Shown: positions 18,643-27,095 of the stretch, one piece after another
Position numbering within the stretch: the first letter of the stretch is position 1
Layout of the letters: every line of letters begins with the position of its first letter
Assembly: GCF_004570865.1 (NCBI RefSeq)
Contig: NZ_SPQS01000001.1
Coordinates: forward strand, 542,959 to 606,958
Direction of reading: 5' to 3'
DNA length: 64,000 nucleotides
DNA from: Bradyrhizobium frederickii
GTDB taxonomy: Bacteria > Pseudomonadota > Alphaproteobacteria > Rhizobiales > Xanthobacteraceae
Translations under genes and position numbers: made by a program
The notes under the pieces: model-generated
What the model was told of the DNA's origin: nothing
The model's input: only the letters and a program-made list of their open reading frames with translations
Database searches by the model: none

Positions 18643-20064
18643 ATGAACGCGAAGCCCGGCTTCACCGATTACATCGTCAAGGACATTTCGCTCGCCGATT
18701 TCGGCCGCAAGGAGCTCTCGCTGGCCGAGACCGAGATGCCCGGCCTGATGGCCACCCGCGAGGAGTACGGCCCGAAGCAGCCGCTGAAGGGCGCGCGGAT
18801 CGCCGGCTCGCTGCACATGACGATCCAGACCGGCGTGCTGATCGAAACGCTGGCCGCGCTCGGCGCCGACATCCGCTGGGTCTCCTGCAACATCTACTCG
18901 ACGCAGGACCACGCTGCCGCCGCGATCGCGGCCGCCGGCATTCCGGTCTTTGCCGTCAAGGGCGAGACGCTGACCGAGTACTGGGACTACACCGCGAAGC
19001 TGTTCGACTGGCACGGCGGCGGTCACCCGAACATGATCCTCGACGACGGCGGTGATGCCACCATGTACGTCCATCTCGGTCTGCGCGCCGAGAACGGCGA
19101 CGCCGCCTTCCTCGACAAGCCCGGCTCCGAGGAAGAGGAAGTCTTCTTCGCGCTCTTGAAGAAGCAGCTCAAGGAGAAGCCGAAGGGTTACTTCGCCGCC
19201 ATCGCCAACAGCATCAAGGGCGTGTCCGAGGAGACCACCACGGGCGTGCATCGTCTCTATGACATGCAGAAGGCGGGCACGCTGCTGTGGCCGGCCATCA
19301 ACGTCAACGACAGCGTCACCAAGTCGAAGTTCGATAACCTCTATGGCTGCCGTGAATCGCTGGTCGACGGCATCCGCCGCGGCACCGACGTGATGCTGTC
19401 GGGCAAGGTCGCGATGGTCGCCGGCTTCGGCGACGTCGGCAAGGGCTCGGCCGCCTCGCTGCGCCAGGCCGGCTGCCGCGTCATGGTGTCGGAAGTCGAC
19501 CCGATCTGCGCGCTGCAGGCCGCGATGGAAGGCTACGAGGTCGTGACCATGGAAGACGCCGCGCCCCGCGCCGACATCTTCGTCACCGCCACGGGCAACA
19601 AGGACATCATCACCATCGAGCACATGCGCGCGATGAAGGATCGCGCCATCGTCTGCAACATCGGTCACTTCGACAACGAGATCCAGATCGCGGCTCTCCG
19701 TAACCTGAAGTGGACCAACATCAAGCCGCAGGTCGACGAGATCGAATTCCCCGACAAGCACCGCATCATCATGCTGTCGGAGGGCCGCCTCGTGAACCTC
19801 GGCAACGCGATGGGCCATCCTTCCTTCGTGATGTCGGCGTCCTTCACCAACCAGACGCTGGCGCAGATCGAGCTGTTCGCCAACAACAAGGACGGCAAGT
19901 ACGAGAAGAAGGTCTACGTGCTGCCGAAGACGCTCGACGAGAAGGTCGCCCGCCTGCACCTCGCCAAGATCGGCGTCAAGCTCACCGAGCTGCGCAAGGA
20001 CCAGGCCGATTACATCGGCGTGAAGCAGGAAGGTCCGTACAAGTCGGATCATTACCGCTACTGA
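18643..20064 (+). CDS. ahcY: S-adenosyl-L-homocysteine hydrolase
   Basis: A 473-residue protein with the family's [12 protein letters not shown] start, substrate-site residues in the first domain, the NAD-binding loop [12 protein letters not shown] and the conserved C-terminal KSDHYRY. It reversibly splits S-adenosylhomocysteine to adenosine and homocysteine and so relieves product inhibition of methyltransferases. AGGAAA at 18632-18637 precedes the ATG. The gene ends at a strong intrinsic terminator. Confidence 0.97.
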   Translation: MNAKPGFTDYIVKDISLADFGRKELSLAETEMPGLMATREEYGPKQPLKGARIAGSLHMTIQTGVLIETLAALGADIRWVSCNIYSTQDHAAAAIAAAGIPVFAVKGETLTEYWDYTAKLFDWHGGGHPNMILDDGGDATMYVHLGLRAENGDAAFLDKPGSEEEEVFFALLKKQLKEKPKGYFAAIANSIKGVSEETTTGVHRLYDMQKAGTLLWPAINVNDSVTKSKFDNLYGCRESLVDGIRRGTDVMLSGKVAMVAGFGDVGKGSAASLRQAGCRVMVSEVDPICALQAAMEGYEVVTMEDAAPRADIFVTATGNKDIITIEHMRAMKDRAIVCNIGHFDNEIQIAALRNLKWTNIKPQVDEIEFPDKHRIIMLSEGRLVNLGNAMGHPSFVMSASFTNQTLAQIELFANNKDGKYEKKVYVLPKTLDEKVARLHLAKIGVKLTELRKDQADYIGVKQEGPYKSDHYRY

Positions 20065-20084
20065 GCCGTACGCAGTTGCGACAC

Positions 20085-20117
20085 AAAGGCCCCGGAGCGA
20101 TCTGGGGCCTTTTTTTG
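20085..20117 (+). terminator. Rho-independent terminator of ahcY
   Basis: AAAGGCCCC (20085-20093) pairs with GGGGCCTTT (20104-20112) around a 10-nt loop, and the stem runs into a run of T residues to 20116. Located 20 bp after the ahcY stop. Confidence 0.9.
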
Positions 20118-20229
20118 TTGGGTCTGCCTGTGGTACGCTTTCAGGTAGAGCCGAAAAAAGCCTGCCACTTCCAGAGCCGGCGGCCGATTTCCCACGTTCA
20201 TTGTCGGAAATGCATATGGAGGGAATGCG

Positions 20230-20649
20230 ATGTCCAGCGAAGCCAATGTTCAGCTATTGAAGGAAGCCTATCGCCAGTGGAGCGACAGCAAGGGCCAAGA
20301 CGTCGACTACTGGTTCGACAATGTCATCGGCCCGCAGATCGAGTTCGATTCGATTCCGCAGGGGAATGCGGCGGTGCCTTTTGCCACGCGTTATGACGAC
20401 CGCAATGCACTGCGAGGCTATTTCGAGGGGCTGCTGGCTGACTGGAGCATGCAGTACTACACGATGAACGAATTCGTCGCGCAGGGCGACACCGTCGTCG
20501 CGCGCGGGGAGTGCGCATGGACCAACAAGAAGACCAACAAGGTCGCGAAGACGCCGAAGATCGATTACTGGCGCTTCAAGGACGGCAAGGCGGTCGAATT
20601 CCACGAGTATTTCGACACCGCCACGGTCTACGGCGCCACCGTCCCGTGA
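20230..20649 (+). CDS. NTF2-like / SnoaL-like domain protein
   Basis: A 139-residue protein with the alpha+beta cone pattern of the SnoaL/NTF2 superfamily: N-terminal helix (LLKEAYRQWSDSKGQD), then sheet segments ending in YWRFKDGKAVEFHEYFDT. Members include ketosteroid isomerases, hydrolases and many non-enzymatic binders, so function cannot be assigned. GGAGGG lies upstream of the ATG. The FAD monooxygenase gene follows after 49 bp in the same direction, suggesting a shared pathway. Confidence 0.75.
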   Translation: MSSEANVQLLKEAYRQWSDSKGQDVDYWFDNVIGPQIEFDSIPQGNAAVPFATRYDDRNALRGYFEGLLADWSMQYYTMNEFVAQGDTVVARGECAWTNKKTNKVAKTPKIDYWRFKDGKAVEFHEYFDTATVYGATVP

Positions 20650-20698
20650 TGGTTGCAATTCGGCGCGGCCCTGCCATGCTGCGGCGAGGGAGAGCGCC

Positions 20699-22165
20699 AT
20701 GACGGAAGCGAAAGAACATTTCGACGTCCTCATCGTCGGTGCCGGACTATCGGGCATCGGCGCGGGCTATCATTTGCAGACCAGGTGTCCGACCAAGAGC
20801 TACGTCATCCTGGAGGGGCGCGATTGCATCGGCGGCACCTGGGACCTGTTCCGCTATCCCGGCATCCGCTCCGACAGCGACATGTTCACGCTCGGCTATT
20901 CGTTCAAGCCATGGACCGACCCGAAGGCGATCGCCGACGGGCCGCAAATCCTGAACTATGTGCTCGAAACAGCCAGCGAGAACGGCATCGACAAACACAT
21001 CCGCTTCCGCCATCGCGTCCAGCGCGCCTCTTGGTCGACGAGCGAGGCACGCTGGACCCTCGAGGCCGAGCGCATCACGGGGGAGGGCGCGAGCGAGCTG
21101 GTTCGCTTTACCTGCAATTTCCTCTTCATGTGCTCGGGCTATTACAAATACGAGGCGGGCTATACGCCGGAGTTCAAGGGCGCTGCGGATTTCGCCGGCC
21201 GCATCGTGCATCCGCAGAAATGGACCGAGGACATCGACTATGCGGGAAAGCGCGTCGTCGTGATCGGCTCGGGCGCGACCGCGGTCACGCTGGTGCCGGA
21301 GCTCGCCAAGAAGGCGGCGCAGGTCACCATGCTGCAGCGCTCGCCGACCTATGTGGTATCGCGGCCGGCGCAGGATCCCGTCGCCAACAAGTTGCGCCGC
21401 AATCTGCCGGCGCAGCTGGCCTATCATTTGATCCGCTGGCGCAACGTGATGTGGGGGATGTTCTTCTTCCAGCTCAGCCGGCGCAAGCCTGCCAAGGTCA
21501 AGGACCTCATTCTCAAGGGCGTGCGAATGGCGCTCGGCCCCGACTACGACGTCGCAACCCATTTCACCCCGCGCTACAATCCCTGGGACCAGCGGCTGTG
21601 CCTGGTGCCGGACGGCGACCTCTTCAAGGCGATCCGTGAGCAGCGCGCCAGCGTCGTTACCAACGAGATCGACACGTTCACGCAGGACGGCATCCGCCTG
21701 AAGGACGGAAGCGAGCTTGCGGCCGACATCATCGTGACGGCGACCGGATTGGTGCTCCAGGTCGTCGGCGGCCTCGAGGTCAGTGTCGACGGCCGCGCCG
21801 TCGATTTTGCCAATACGCTGACCTACAAGGGCATGATGTATGCCGATGTGCCCAACATGGCCTCGGCCTTCGGTTACACCAACGCGTCCTGGACGCTGAA
21901 ATGCGATCTCACCTGCGAATATGTCTGCCGTCTCATCAACTACATGGACCGGCACAATTTCCGTCAATGCGTGCCGCACAACGACGATTCGACGATCACA
22001 GCGCAGCCGTCGCTGGATTTCACCTCGGGCTATGTGCAGCGCTCGGTGGCCAAGATGCCGAAGCAGGGCTCGAAGCGGCCGTGGCGGCTGTACCAGAACT
22101 ACGCGCTGGACATCGTCTCCCTGCGCTTTGGCCGGATCGATGACGGTGTGATGCGCTATTCCTGA
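20699..22165 (+). CDS. Flavin-containing (Baeyer-Villiger-type) monooxygenase
   Basis: A 488-residue protein with an N-terminal FAD-binding Rossmann motif GAGLSGIGAGYHL, the GGTWDLFRYPGIRSDSD segment typical of FMO/Baeyer-Villiger enzymes, and a second NADPH-binding Rossmann motif VVIGSGATAVTLVPEL near residue 190. It inserts one oxygen atom from O2 into a ketone or heteroatom; the substrate is not readable. The NTF2-like gene lies upstream, and the gene converges on a tautomerase/SDR pair, so the block may be a small catabolic island. Confidence 0.9.
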   Translation: MTEAKEHFDVLIVGAGLSGIGAGYHLQTRCPTKSYVILEGRDCIGGTWDLFRYPGIRSDSDMFTLGYSFKPWTDPKAIADGPQILNYVLETASENGIDKHIRFRHRVQRASWSTSEARWTLEAERITGEGASELVRFTCNFLFMCSGYYKYEAGYTPEFKGAADFAGRIVHPQKWTEDIDYAGKRVVVIGSGATAVTLVPELAKKAAQVTMLQRSPTYVVSRPAQDPVANKLRRNLPAQLAYHLIRWRNVMWGMFFFQLSRRKPAKVKDLILKGVRMALGPDYDVATHFTPRYNPWDQRLCLVPDGDLFKAIREQRASVVTNEIDTFTQDGIRLKDGSELAADIIVTATGLVLQVVGGLEVSVDGRAVDFANTLTYKGMMYADVPNMASAFGYTNASWTLKCDLTCEYVCRLINYMDRHNFRQCVPHNDDSTITAQPSLDFTSGYVQRSVAKMPKQGSKRPWRLYQNYALDIVSLRFGRIDDGVMRYS

Positions 22166-22259
22166 CGGCGCCTCCGCAATGCGGTTTCGGCCGGCTCACG
22201 ACGTCCTGCTTCGTGTCTGCGTCGGTCCTGTCGACCTCCTACGCGCAATGACGGTCGGA

Positions 22260-22496
22260 TCATCCTGTCTGGGCAGTGCGGCGGCGTCGGGATTCCTGCA
22301 CCGGCAGGCCGCCCCAGCCCCAATTGGCGGTGTCGACTTCCTCGATCACGACGAAGGTGGACTCGAGCGGCTTGCCGAGCACGTCGAGCAGGAGCTGGCT
22401 CGAACCCTTGATCAGTGCGGCCTTCTCCTCCGCCGTGAGCGACGCCGCTCCCGGCGTCGTTCCCTCGCGGGTCACTTGAATGGTGACGATGGGCAT
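22260..22496 (-). CDS. 4-oxalocrotonate tautomerase family protein
   Basis: A 78-residue protein beginning MPIVTIQVTREG; after removal of Met the N-terminal Pro1 would be the catalytic base, as in 4-oxalocrotonate tautomerase. Length and the single beta-alpha-beta unit fit the family, which acts as hexamers or dimers of short subunits. It follows the SDR gene by 15 bp on the same strand, so the two are probably one operon. Substrate unknown. Confidence 0.85.
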   Translation of the reverse strand: MPIVTIQVTREGTTPGAASLTAEEKAALIKGSSQLLLDVLGKPLESTFVVIEEVDTANWGWGGLPVQESRRRRTAQTG

Positions 22497-22511
22497 CGTG
22501 CTTCTCCGCGC

Positions 22512-23222
22512 TCAGTGGCCGGCGCTCTGCCCACCGTCGACATGCAGGATCTCGCCGGTCACGAAGGAGGCCCCCTCGAGATAGAGCACTGCATCGACGA
22601 TGTCGGACATCTCGCCCATGTGACCGATCGGGTGCAGCGCACCGAGTTGCGCATGCGTCGCGATCGGGTGCATCGGCGACTTGATGACGCCGGGCGACAC
22701 CGCGTTCACACGGATGCCGCGCTTGGCGTATTCGATCGCGAGCGACCTGGTCGCGGCGTTGAGGCCGCCCTTGCTCAGCGAGGCCAGCACCGATGGAACG
22801 TTCGAATTGGCCTGATCGACCAGCGTGGTCGTGATCTGGACGACATGGCCGGACCCCTGCTTCTCCATCTCGGCGATGGCGAGCTGGGTGATGTTGAAAA
22901 AGCCCGCGACGTTGGTGCCCATCACCGCCGCATAGTCTTCGGCCGTGTACTGGGTGAACGGCTTTGCGACGAAGATGCCGGCATTGTTGACCAGCGTGTC
23001 GACACGGCCGAAGCGGGCGACGGCCTGGGAGACCACGCGCTCGGCAGTGGCCCGGTCGGCGATGTCGCCGGGAACGGCGACGACGTCATCGTCGCCCGAC
23101 GGCTTGATGGAGCGGGCCGTGGCGACGACGCGATAATTGCGATCGCGAAAACCCTTAACCAGGGCGGCGCCGATGCCCTGCGATGCACCGGTGACGATGG
23201 CGACCTTCTGCTCGATACCCAT
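22512..23222 (-). CDS. SDR-family protein lacking the canonical Tyr
   Basis: A 236-residue Rossmann-fold protein with the cofactor motif TGASQGIGAAL, VNNAGIF and C-terminal VNAVSPGVIKSPM. The active-site region is unusual: the lysine lies in VLASLSKGG, so the residue four before it, normally Tyr, is Ala, and the strand normally ending in Ser reads VVQITTTL. It may bind NAD(P) without classical SDR chemistry or use a shifted residue. It is divergent from a LysR gene, which probably controls it, and is followed by the tautomerase. Confidence 0.85.
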   Translation of the reverse strand: MGIEQKVAIVTGASQGIGAALVKGFRDRNYRVVATARSIKPSGDDDVVAVPGDIADRATAERVVSQAVARFGRVDTLVNNAGIFVAKPFTQYTAEDYAAVMGTNVAGFFNITQLAIAEMEKQGSGHVVQITTTLVDQANSNVPSVLASLSKGGLNAATRSLAIEYAKRGIRVNAVSPGVIKSPMHPIATHAQLGALHPIGHMGEMSDIVDAVLYLEGASFVTGEILHVDGGQSAGH

Positions 23223-23437
23223 GATGGGCTCCTGTTGTTTGCCTTAAGAATCTGTGCCAGCAGCGGCTGGCTTGCGTGCTGAGGTACGCTGCGGCGGGCC
23301 GGTCGCGAAGCTCCGCTGTCCGGCAGACACTCTTTCGCCGCGCGAACGAATGCGGGGTCGGCGCCCCGGCGGTAGTTGTCGAGCTTGCGGCGAGCGCCTA
23401 GCCTGCGAGTGGAAGCGCAGGGGGCGACGGGAAGGGA

Positions 23438-24361
23438 ATGGATCGTCTGGATGCGATGAAAGTGTTCGTCCTGGCGGTGGACGAGGGCAGCTTGGCTGCC
23501 GCCGGGCGCAAGCTCGGCCGCTCGCCGGCAGCGGTGAGCCGGGCCATCGCGTTTCTGGAAGAACGCGTCGGCGCCGAACTGCTGCACCGGACCACACGCG
23601 CGATCAAGCTGAGCGAGGAGGGGGAACGCTATGCCGCGATCTGCCGCCGTGTGCTCGCCGAGCTCCAGGAAGCCGACGACATCGCGGCTGGACCGCGCAC
23701 GGCGCCGCGCGGCCTGCTCACGATCACGGCTCCCGTGGTCTCCGGGGAGATGGTCTTGCGGCCGATCCTCGATGCGTTCCTCGATGCTTATCCGACCGTG
23801 TCGGCCAAGCTGCTGTTGTTCGATCGCGCGGTCAACCTGATCGAGGAGGGCATCGATATCGCGCTTCGCATCGGTCCCCTCGCGGATTCAGCGATGATCG
23901 CGATGCGGGTCGGCGAGATCAGCCGCGTCGTCGTGGCAGCGCCACGTTATCTCAAGCAGCATCCACGCATTACCGAGCCCGGCGATCTCGCCAAGCATCA
24001 GATCGTGGCGATGGCGCACCTTCCCAATTCCTGGACCTTTGCGCCGCAGGCTGGCGCGTCAGTGCCGCGCACGGTTCAGTTCACGCCTCGGCTTGTCGTC
24101 AACAGCACCTATGCGGCGGTAGCCTCCGCGGTCGCTGGGCGCGGCGTCGCGCGGATGTATTCCTATCAGGTGGCCGAGCAGGTCGCCCGCGGCGAGCTTG
24201 AGATTGTACTGGCCAGCGAGGAGGACCCGGAGATGCCCGCGCATTTGATCTGCCCGCAGGGCCGGCTCTCGGTGCCGAAGGTGCGGGCCTTCACCGACTT
24301 CGCGGTGCCCCGGCTGAAGAAGCAGTTTGCGCTGCTGAAGAAGAGCGTCAAGGCGCGTTGA
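23438..24361 (+). CDS. LysR-family transcriptional regulator
   Basis: A 307-residue regulator with an N-terminal winged HTH (VFVLAVDEGSLAAAGRKLGR, then SPAAVSRAIAFLEERVG) and a C-terminal periplasmic-binding-like effector domain from about residue 90. LysR proteins commonly regulate a divergent neighbour; here the SDR/tautomerase pair starts 215 bp away on the other strand. The inducer is unknown. Confidence 0.93.
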   Translation: MDRLDAMKVFVLAVDEGSLAAAGRKLGRSPAAVSRAIAFLEERVGAELLHRTTRAIKLSEEGERYAAICRRVLAELQEADDIAAGPRTAPRGLLTITAPVVSGEMVLRPILDAFLDAYPTVSAKLLLFDRAVNLIEEGIDIALRIGPLADSAMIAMRVGEISRVVVAAPRYLKQHPRITEPGDLAKHQIVAMAHLPNSWTFAPQAGASVPRTVQFTPRLVVNSTYAAVASAVAGRGVARMYSYQVAEQVARGELEIVLASEEDPEMPAHLICPQGRLSVPKVRAFTDFAVPRLKKQFALLKKSVKAR

Positions 24362-24437
24362 GCTGCTTCGCGCCCCCCGCAATGCGTCGTTTTGCGTATA
24401 CGGCGGCCCGGCTGAATCGGCGAGGGTTCCAAAACGG

Positions 24438-24453
24438 TTAACGCCGATTTAAC
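24438..24453 (+). promoter_or_regulatory. Full-length CtrA-type binding box
   Basis: TTAA-CGCCGAT-TTAAC matches the CtrA consensus TTAA-N7-TTAAC at every defined position. It ends 54 bp before the start of the small ORF at 24508. The surrounding DNA is GC-rich, so a chance match is less likely, but binding is untested. Confidence 0.55.
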
Positions 24454-24507
24454 GGTTGAGTCCTAGCCTGTCTCGGCCGGGGTTACTCGAAGGCCGAGGT
24501 GAGCCCA

Positions 24508-24663
24508 ATGGAAGCCCAGAGAATCGCCGTCGATGCCGTCGTCGCGCTGACCGATTGCGACCGCGACGCCGTCATCGCCTTCATCCGCCGTCTCTATCTG
24601 GCCGGCGTCACCGACCCCAAGCGCCTGACCTTCAAGGGTCTCCAGGCGCTGTCCAGGGCATGA
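24508..24663 (+). CDS. Small uncharacterised protein (51 aa)
   Basis: ATG 24508 to TGA 24663 encodes 51 residues beginning MEAQRIAVDAVVALTDCDRD and ending LTFKGLQALSRA. It has a GAGGTG ribosome binding site 6-11 bp before the start, and about 84% of its codons end in G or C, as expected for a real gene here. It looks like a compact amphipathic helical protein without membrane segments. A perfect CtrA-type box lies upstream. No family is recognised and function is unknown. Confidence 0.6.
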   Translation: MEAQRIAVDAVVALTDCDRDAVIAFIRRLYLAGVTDPKRLTFKGLQALSRA

Positions 24664-24800
24664 TTTGGCCCGATTGACCGCCGCCAGGTTCCCTCGTCTG
24701 CTCTCTCCAGTGTGAACGCAACCCAGCGGTGAGTATCTTGTCGCGCCCGGTCGCCCGGAGTAGATGACGTCCCCGGCTGGGTTCACTGGGGAACGGGGAG

Positions 24801-25730
24801 ATGTTGAAACAGCTTTTTGCGCCGCAACTTGTCATTCTTTATGTGCTGGCGGCCTCGACGATTTACGTTCACTTCCGCGGCAAACAGCGGCTGCGCTTTG
24901 CGCGCCAGCTCGGCGATCACTCGACCTATCTGGCACCTTACAATGTGCTGATGTATGCGGGCTCGGCGGTGCCGAACAAGCCGGTGATCTCGGTCGAGCA
25001 GTTTCCGGAGCTGAGGCCGCTGAGCGAGAACTGGGAGACCATCCGCGACGAGGCCGTGCGCCTGTTCGACGAAGGTTTTATCCGCGCCGCGGCGAAGAAT
25101 AACGATTGGGGATTCTACTCGTTCTTCAAGAGCGGTTGGAAACGGTTTTACCTGAAATGGTATGACGACTTCCTGCCCTCGGCGAACACGCTGTGCCCGA
25201 AGACGGTTGAGCTGCTCAAGTCGATCCCGAGCGTGCACGGCGCGATGTTCGCGATGTTGCCGCCGGGCGGCAAGCTGGGCGCGCACCGAGATCCCTTCGC
25301 GGGCTCGCTGCGCTATCACCTCGGCCTGGTCACGCCGAACTCGAACAAGTGCCGGATCCTGGTCGATGGCGTCGAATGCGTCTGGCGCGACGGCGAGGCC
25401 TTCATGTTCGACGAGACCTTCATCCACAGCGCCGAGAATGCGACCGACGTCAATCGCATCATCCTGTTCTGCGACGTCGAGCGCCCGATGAAGTTCGGCT
25501 TCATGACCGCAATCAACCGCTGGGTCAGCCATCACATCGTCAAGGCGTCGGCGACCCAGAATGTCGACGGCGAGAATGTCGGCGTGCTCAACAAGGTGTT
25601 CGGCAAGCTCTACGAGATCCATCTCGCCAGCCGCAAGGTCAAGGAGTGGAACCGCAACGTCTACTACACGCTGAAATACTCTCTGACGGCGCTGGTTCTC
25701 GGTCTCATCGTGTATTCGGCACTGAATTGA
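24801..25730 (+). CDS. lpxO: Lipid A 2-hydroxylase-like aspartyl/asparaginyl beta-hydroxylase
   Basis: A 309-residue protein with an N-terminal membrane segment (LVILYVLAASTIYVHF), a second one near the C-terminus, and a cytoplasmic Fe(II)/2-oxoglutarate domain between them. The metal ligands are H162 and D164 in GAHRDPF and the distal histidine in DETFIHSAEN. This architecture is that of LpxO, which hydroxylates a secondary acyl chain of lipid A. GGGGAG lies 5 bp before the ATG. It belongs functionally with the LPS genes that follow at 28-47 kb, though other membrane-anchored hydroxylases cannot be ruled out. Confidence 0.82.
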   Translation: MLKQLFAPQLVILYVLAASTIYVHFRGKQRLRFARQLGDHSTYLAPYNVLMYAGSAVPNKPVISVEQFPELRPLSENWETIRDEAVRLFDEGFIRAAAKNNDWGFYSFFKSGWKRFYLKWYDDFLPSANTLCPKTVELLKSIPSVHGAMFAMLPPGGKLGAHRDPFAGSLRYHLGLVTPNSNKCRILVDGVECVWRDGEAFMFDETFIHSAENATDVNRIILFCDVERPMKFGFMTAINRWVSHHIVKASATQNVDGENVGVLNKVFGKLYEIHLASRKVKEWNRNVYYTLKYSLTALVLGLIVYSALN

Positions 25731-25840
25731 AGCGACGCGTGGGGCGGATCGGCGAAGCTTGGTTCGCCCTTGCGTCATGCCGGTATGTGGGCTGCTTTCG
25801 TCCCGCCCAGCCACGATCGGCCGATCCCGGTCGGCATCGG

Positions 25841-26383
25841 CTAGCGGTGGTGCTTGTGCCCTGTGGAGCTATCGGGACGCTGGTAGCCCCGTAACTCTGC
25901 ATACCGCTGCATCTGGCTTTGATTGAGCAAGGCAGCGGTCGATAGATGATATTTGAGATGGCTCTCGCGGAGCTGCCCCTGCGTTTCGGCAATGGCCCCG
26001 ATGCTCGTCTTGAGCGCTTCCGGCGTGACCGCACGGGAAGAGAAAAGGTCTTCCAGCGCTCGCTCTTGTTCGACGAGCTTGTGACCCAGCGGAACGGTTT
26101 CCTGTTTCATGGCATCGAACAGTCGCCGGACCTCGACGCGTTGATCGGCCGTCAAGTCGAGGCTGTCGCCGAGTTCGAGTACGTGGCTGGGACCGGGATA
26201 TCCATTGAGCTCCGCAGCAAGAGCCAGGCCCATACCGCGTCCGGCGCGGAGATCGTCGATCTGCTGCTGTGACAGCGCCTTGATGGGGCGCCCTTCGAGG
26301 CCGGCATAGGGGCGGCTGGACTGGGCGCCGGCGGCGCTGCTGGTGAGAAGGAGAGAGGCGGCAAGCAGAAGGAGGCGGTTCAT
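25841..26383 (-). CDS. Secreted Spy/CpxP-like (heavy-metal resistor-type) protein
   Basis: A 180-residue protein with a signal peptide (LLLLAASLLLTSSAAGA) and a helical body. The segment DSLDLTADQRVEVRRLFDAM carries the LTxxQ-type motif of the Spy/CpxP/CnrX group, periplasmic chaperone-like or metal-sensing proteins. The open frame extends 65 codons upstream, but ATG 26383 gives the signal peptide. It ends in HKHHR, a possible metal-binding tail. It is divergent from the NTF2-like gene at 26544. Role in metal or envelope stress is inferred from the family. Confidence 0.72.
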   Translation of the reverse strand: MNRLLLLAASLLLTSSAAGAQSSRPYAGLEGRPIKALSQQQIDDLRAGRGMGLALAAELNGYPGPSHVLELGDSLDLTADQRVEVRRLFDAMKQETVPLGHKLVEQERALEDLFSSRAVTPEALKTSIGAIAETQGQLRESHLKYHLSTAALLNQSQMQRYAELRGYQRPDSSTGHKHHR

Positions 26384-26543
26384 GAATCTGGCTCCATCAA
26401 ATCGAGCCAGCCGACGCATCGGACCCGGCTGCGACGCTACCCTTATCGCGATCGAGGTGATCTCGGGTTTCAAATCTTGCTGGATAGTCCGCCGCATGGC
26501 AACAAACATTGCCGCGATTGAGTTGCCCAATGTGGAGCTGGTG

Positions 26544-27002
26544 ATGGCCTCCTTGCCGACCGCGAATACCGAGATCATGCAGTTCTTCCGCGATTGGCTG
26601 GAAACCTTCGCGGGCCATGTCCGGGACGTCGACTACGCCTCGGCGCGGTCGCTCTTTCACCCCAACGTGCTGGCCTTCGGGACCCATAACGATGTCATCC
26701 CCGGTCTCGATCAGTGGGTCTCGACGCAATGGGACAATGTCTGGCCGAAAACGACCGACTTCCGTTTCGTGCTCGATCAGACCTCAATCCTGGCATCGTC
26801 CGACGGCACGATGGCAACGGTGATCGCGCCGTGGACGAGCACGGGCTATCGTCAAGATGGCAGCCCATTTGCGCGGCCCGGCCGAGCGACGATGGTGTTT
26901 TCAAGACATGGCGACGGCTGGCTGTGCGTGCATTCGCACATGTCGCTCAATCGCGGTGTGCCGCAGACAAGCCACGCCAATCGGCCGGTGAAGGCCTGGT
27001 AG
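26544..27002 (+). CDS. NTF2-like / SnoaL-like domain protein
   Basis: A protein of 152 residues (168 if ATG 26496 is used) of the NTF2-like superfamily, with a helix FFRDWLETFAGHVRDVDYAS, the segment SLFHPNVLAFGTHN and strands ending in GRATMVFSRHGDGWLCVHSH, typical of calcium/calmodulin kinase-association or ketosteroid-isomerase-like domains. The chosen ATG has GGAG 6 bp upstream; the upstream ATG does not. Likely a small cytoplasmic binder or enzyme of unknown substrate. Confidence 0.7.
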   Translation: MASLPTANTEIMQFFRDWLETFAGHVRDVDYASARSLFHPNVLAFGTHNDVIPGLDQWVSTQWDNVWPKTTDFRFVLDQTSILASSDGTMATVIAPWTSTGYRQDGSPFARPGRATMVFSRHGDGWLCVHSHMSLNRGVPQTSHANRPVKAW

Positions 27003-27010
27003 CCTGGAGG

Positions 27011-27083
27011 GGGATTAGCGAAGCGCAATCCACCATCTTGCCGCAGCAAAGACGATGGTGGATTACGCTTTCGCCAATCACCC
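27011..27083. repeat. Interspersed hairpin repeat between convergent genes
   Basis: The left arm 27011-27037 (GGGATTAGCGAAGCGCAATC...) and right arm 27054-27083 (...GGATTACGCTTTCGCC...) are imperfect inverted copies around a 16-bp loop. Located between the stops of the NTF2-like and FAH-family genes. Probably a mobile-type palindromic element that may also act as terminator. Confidence 0.7.
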
Positions 27084-27095
27084 TACGATTCCAGC

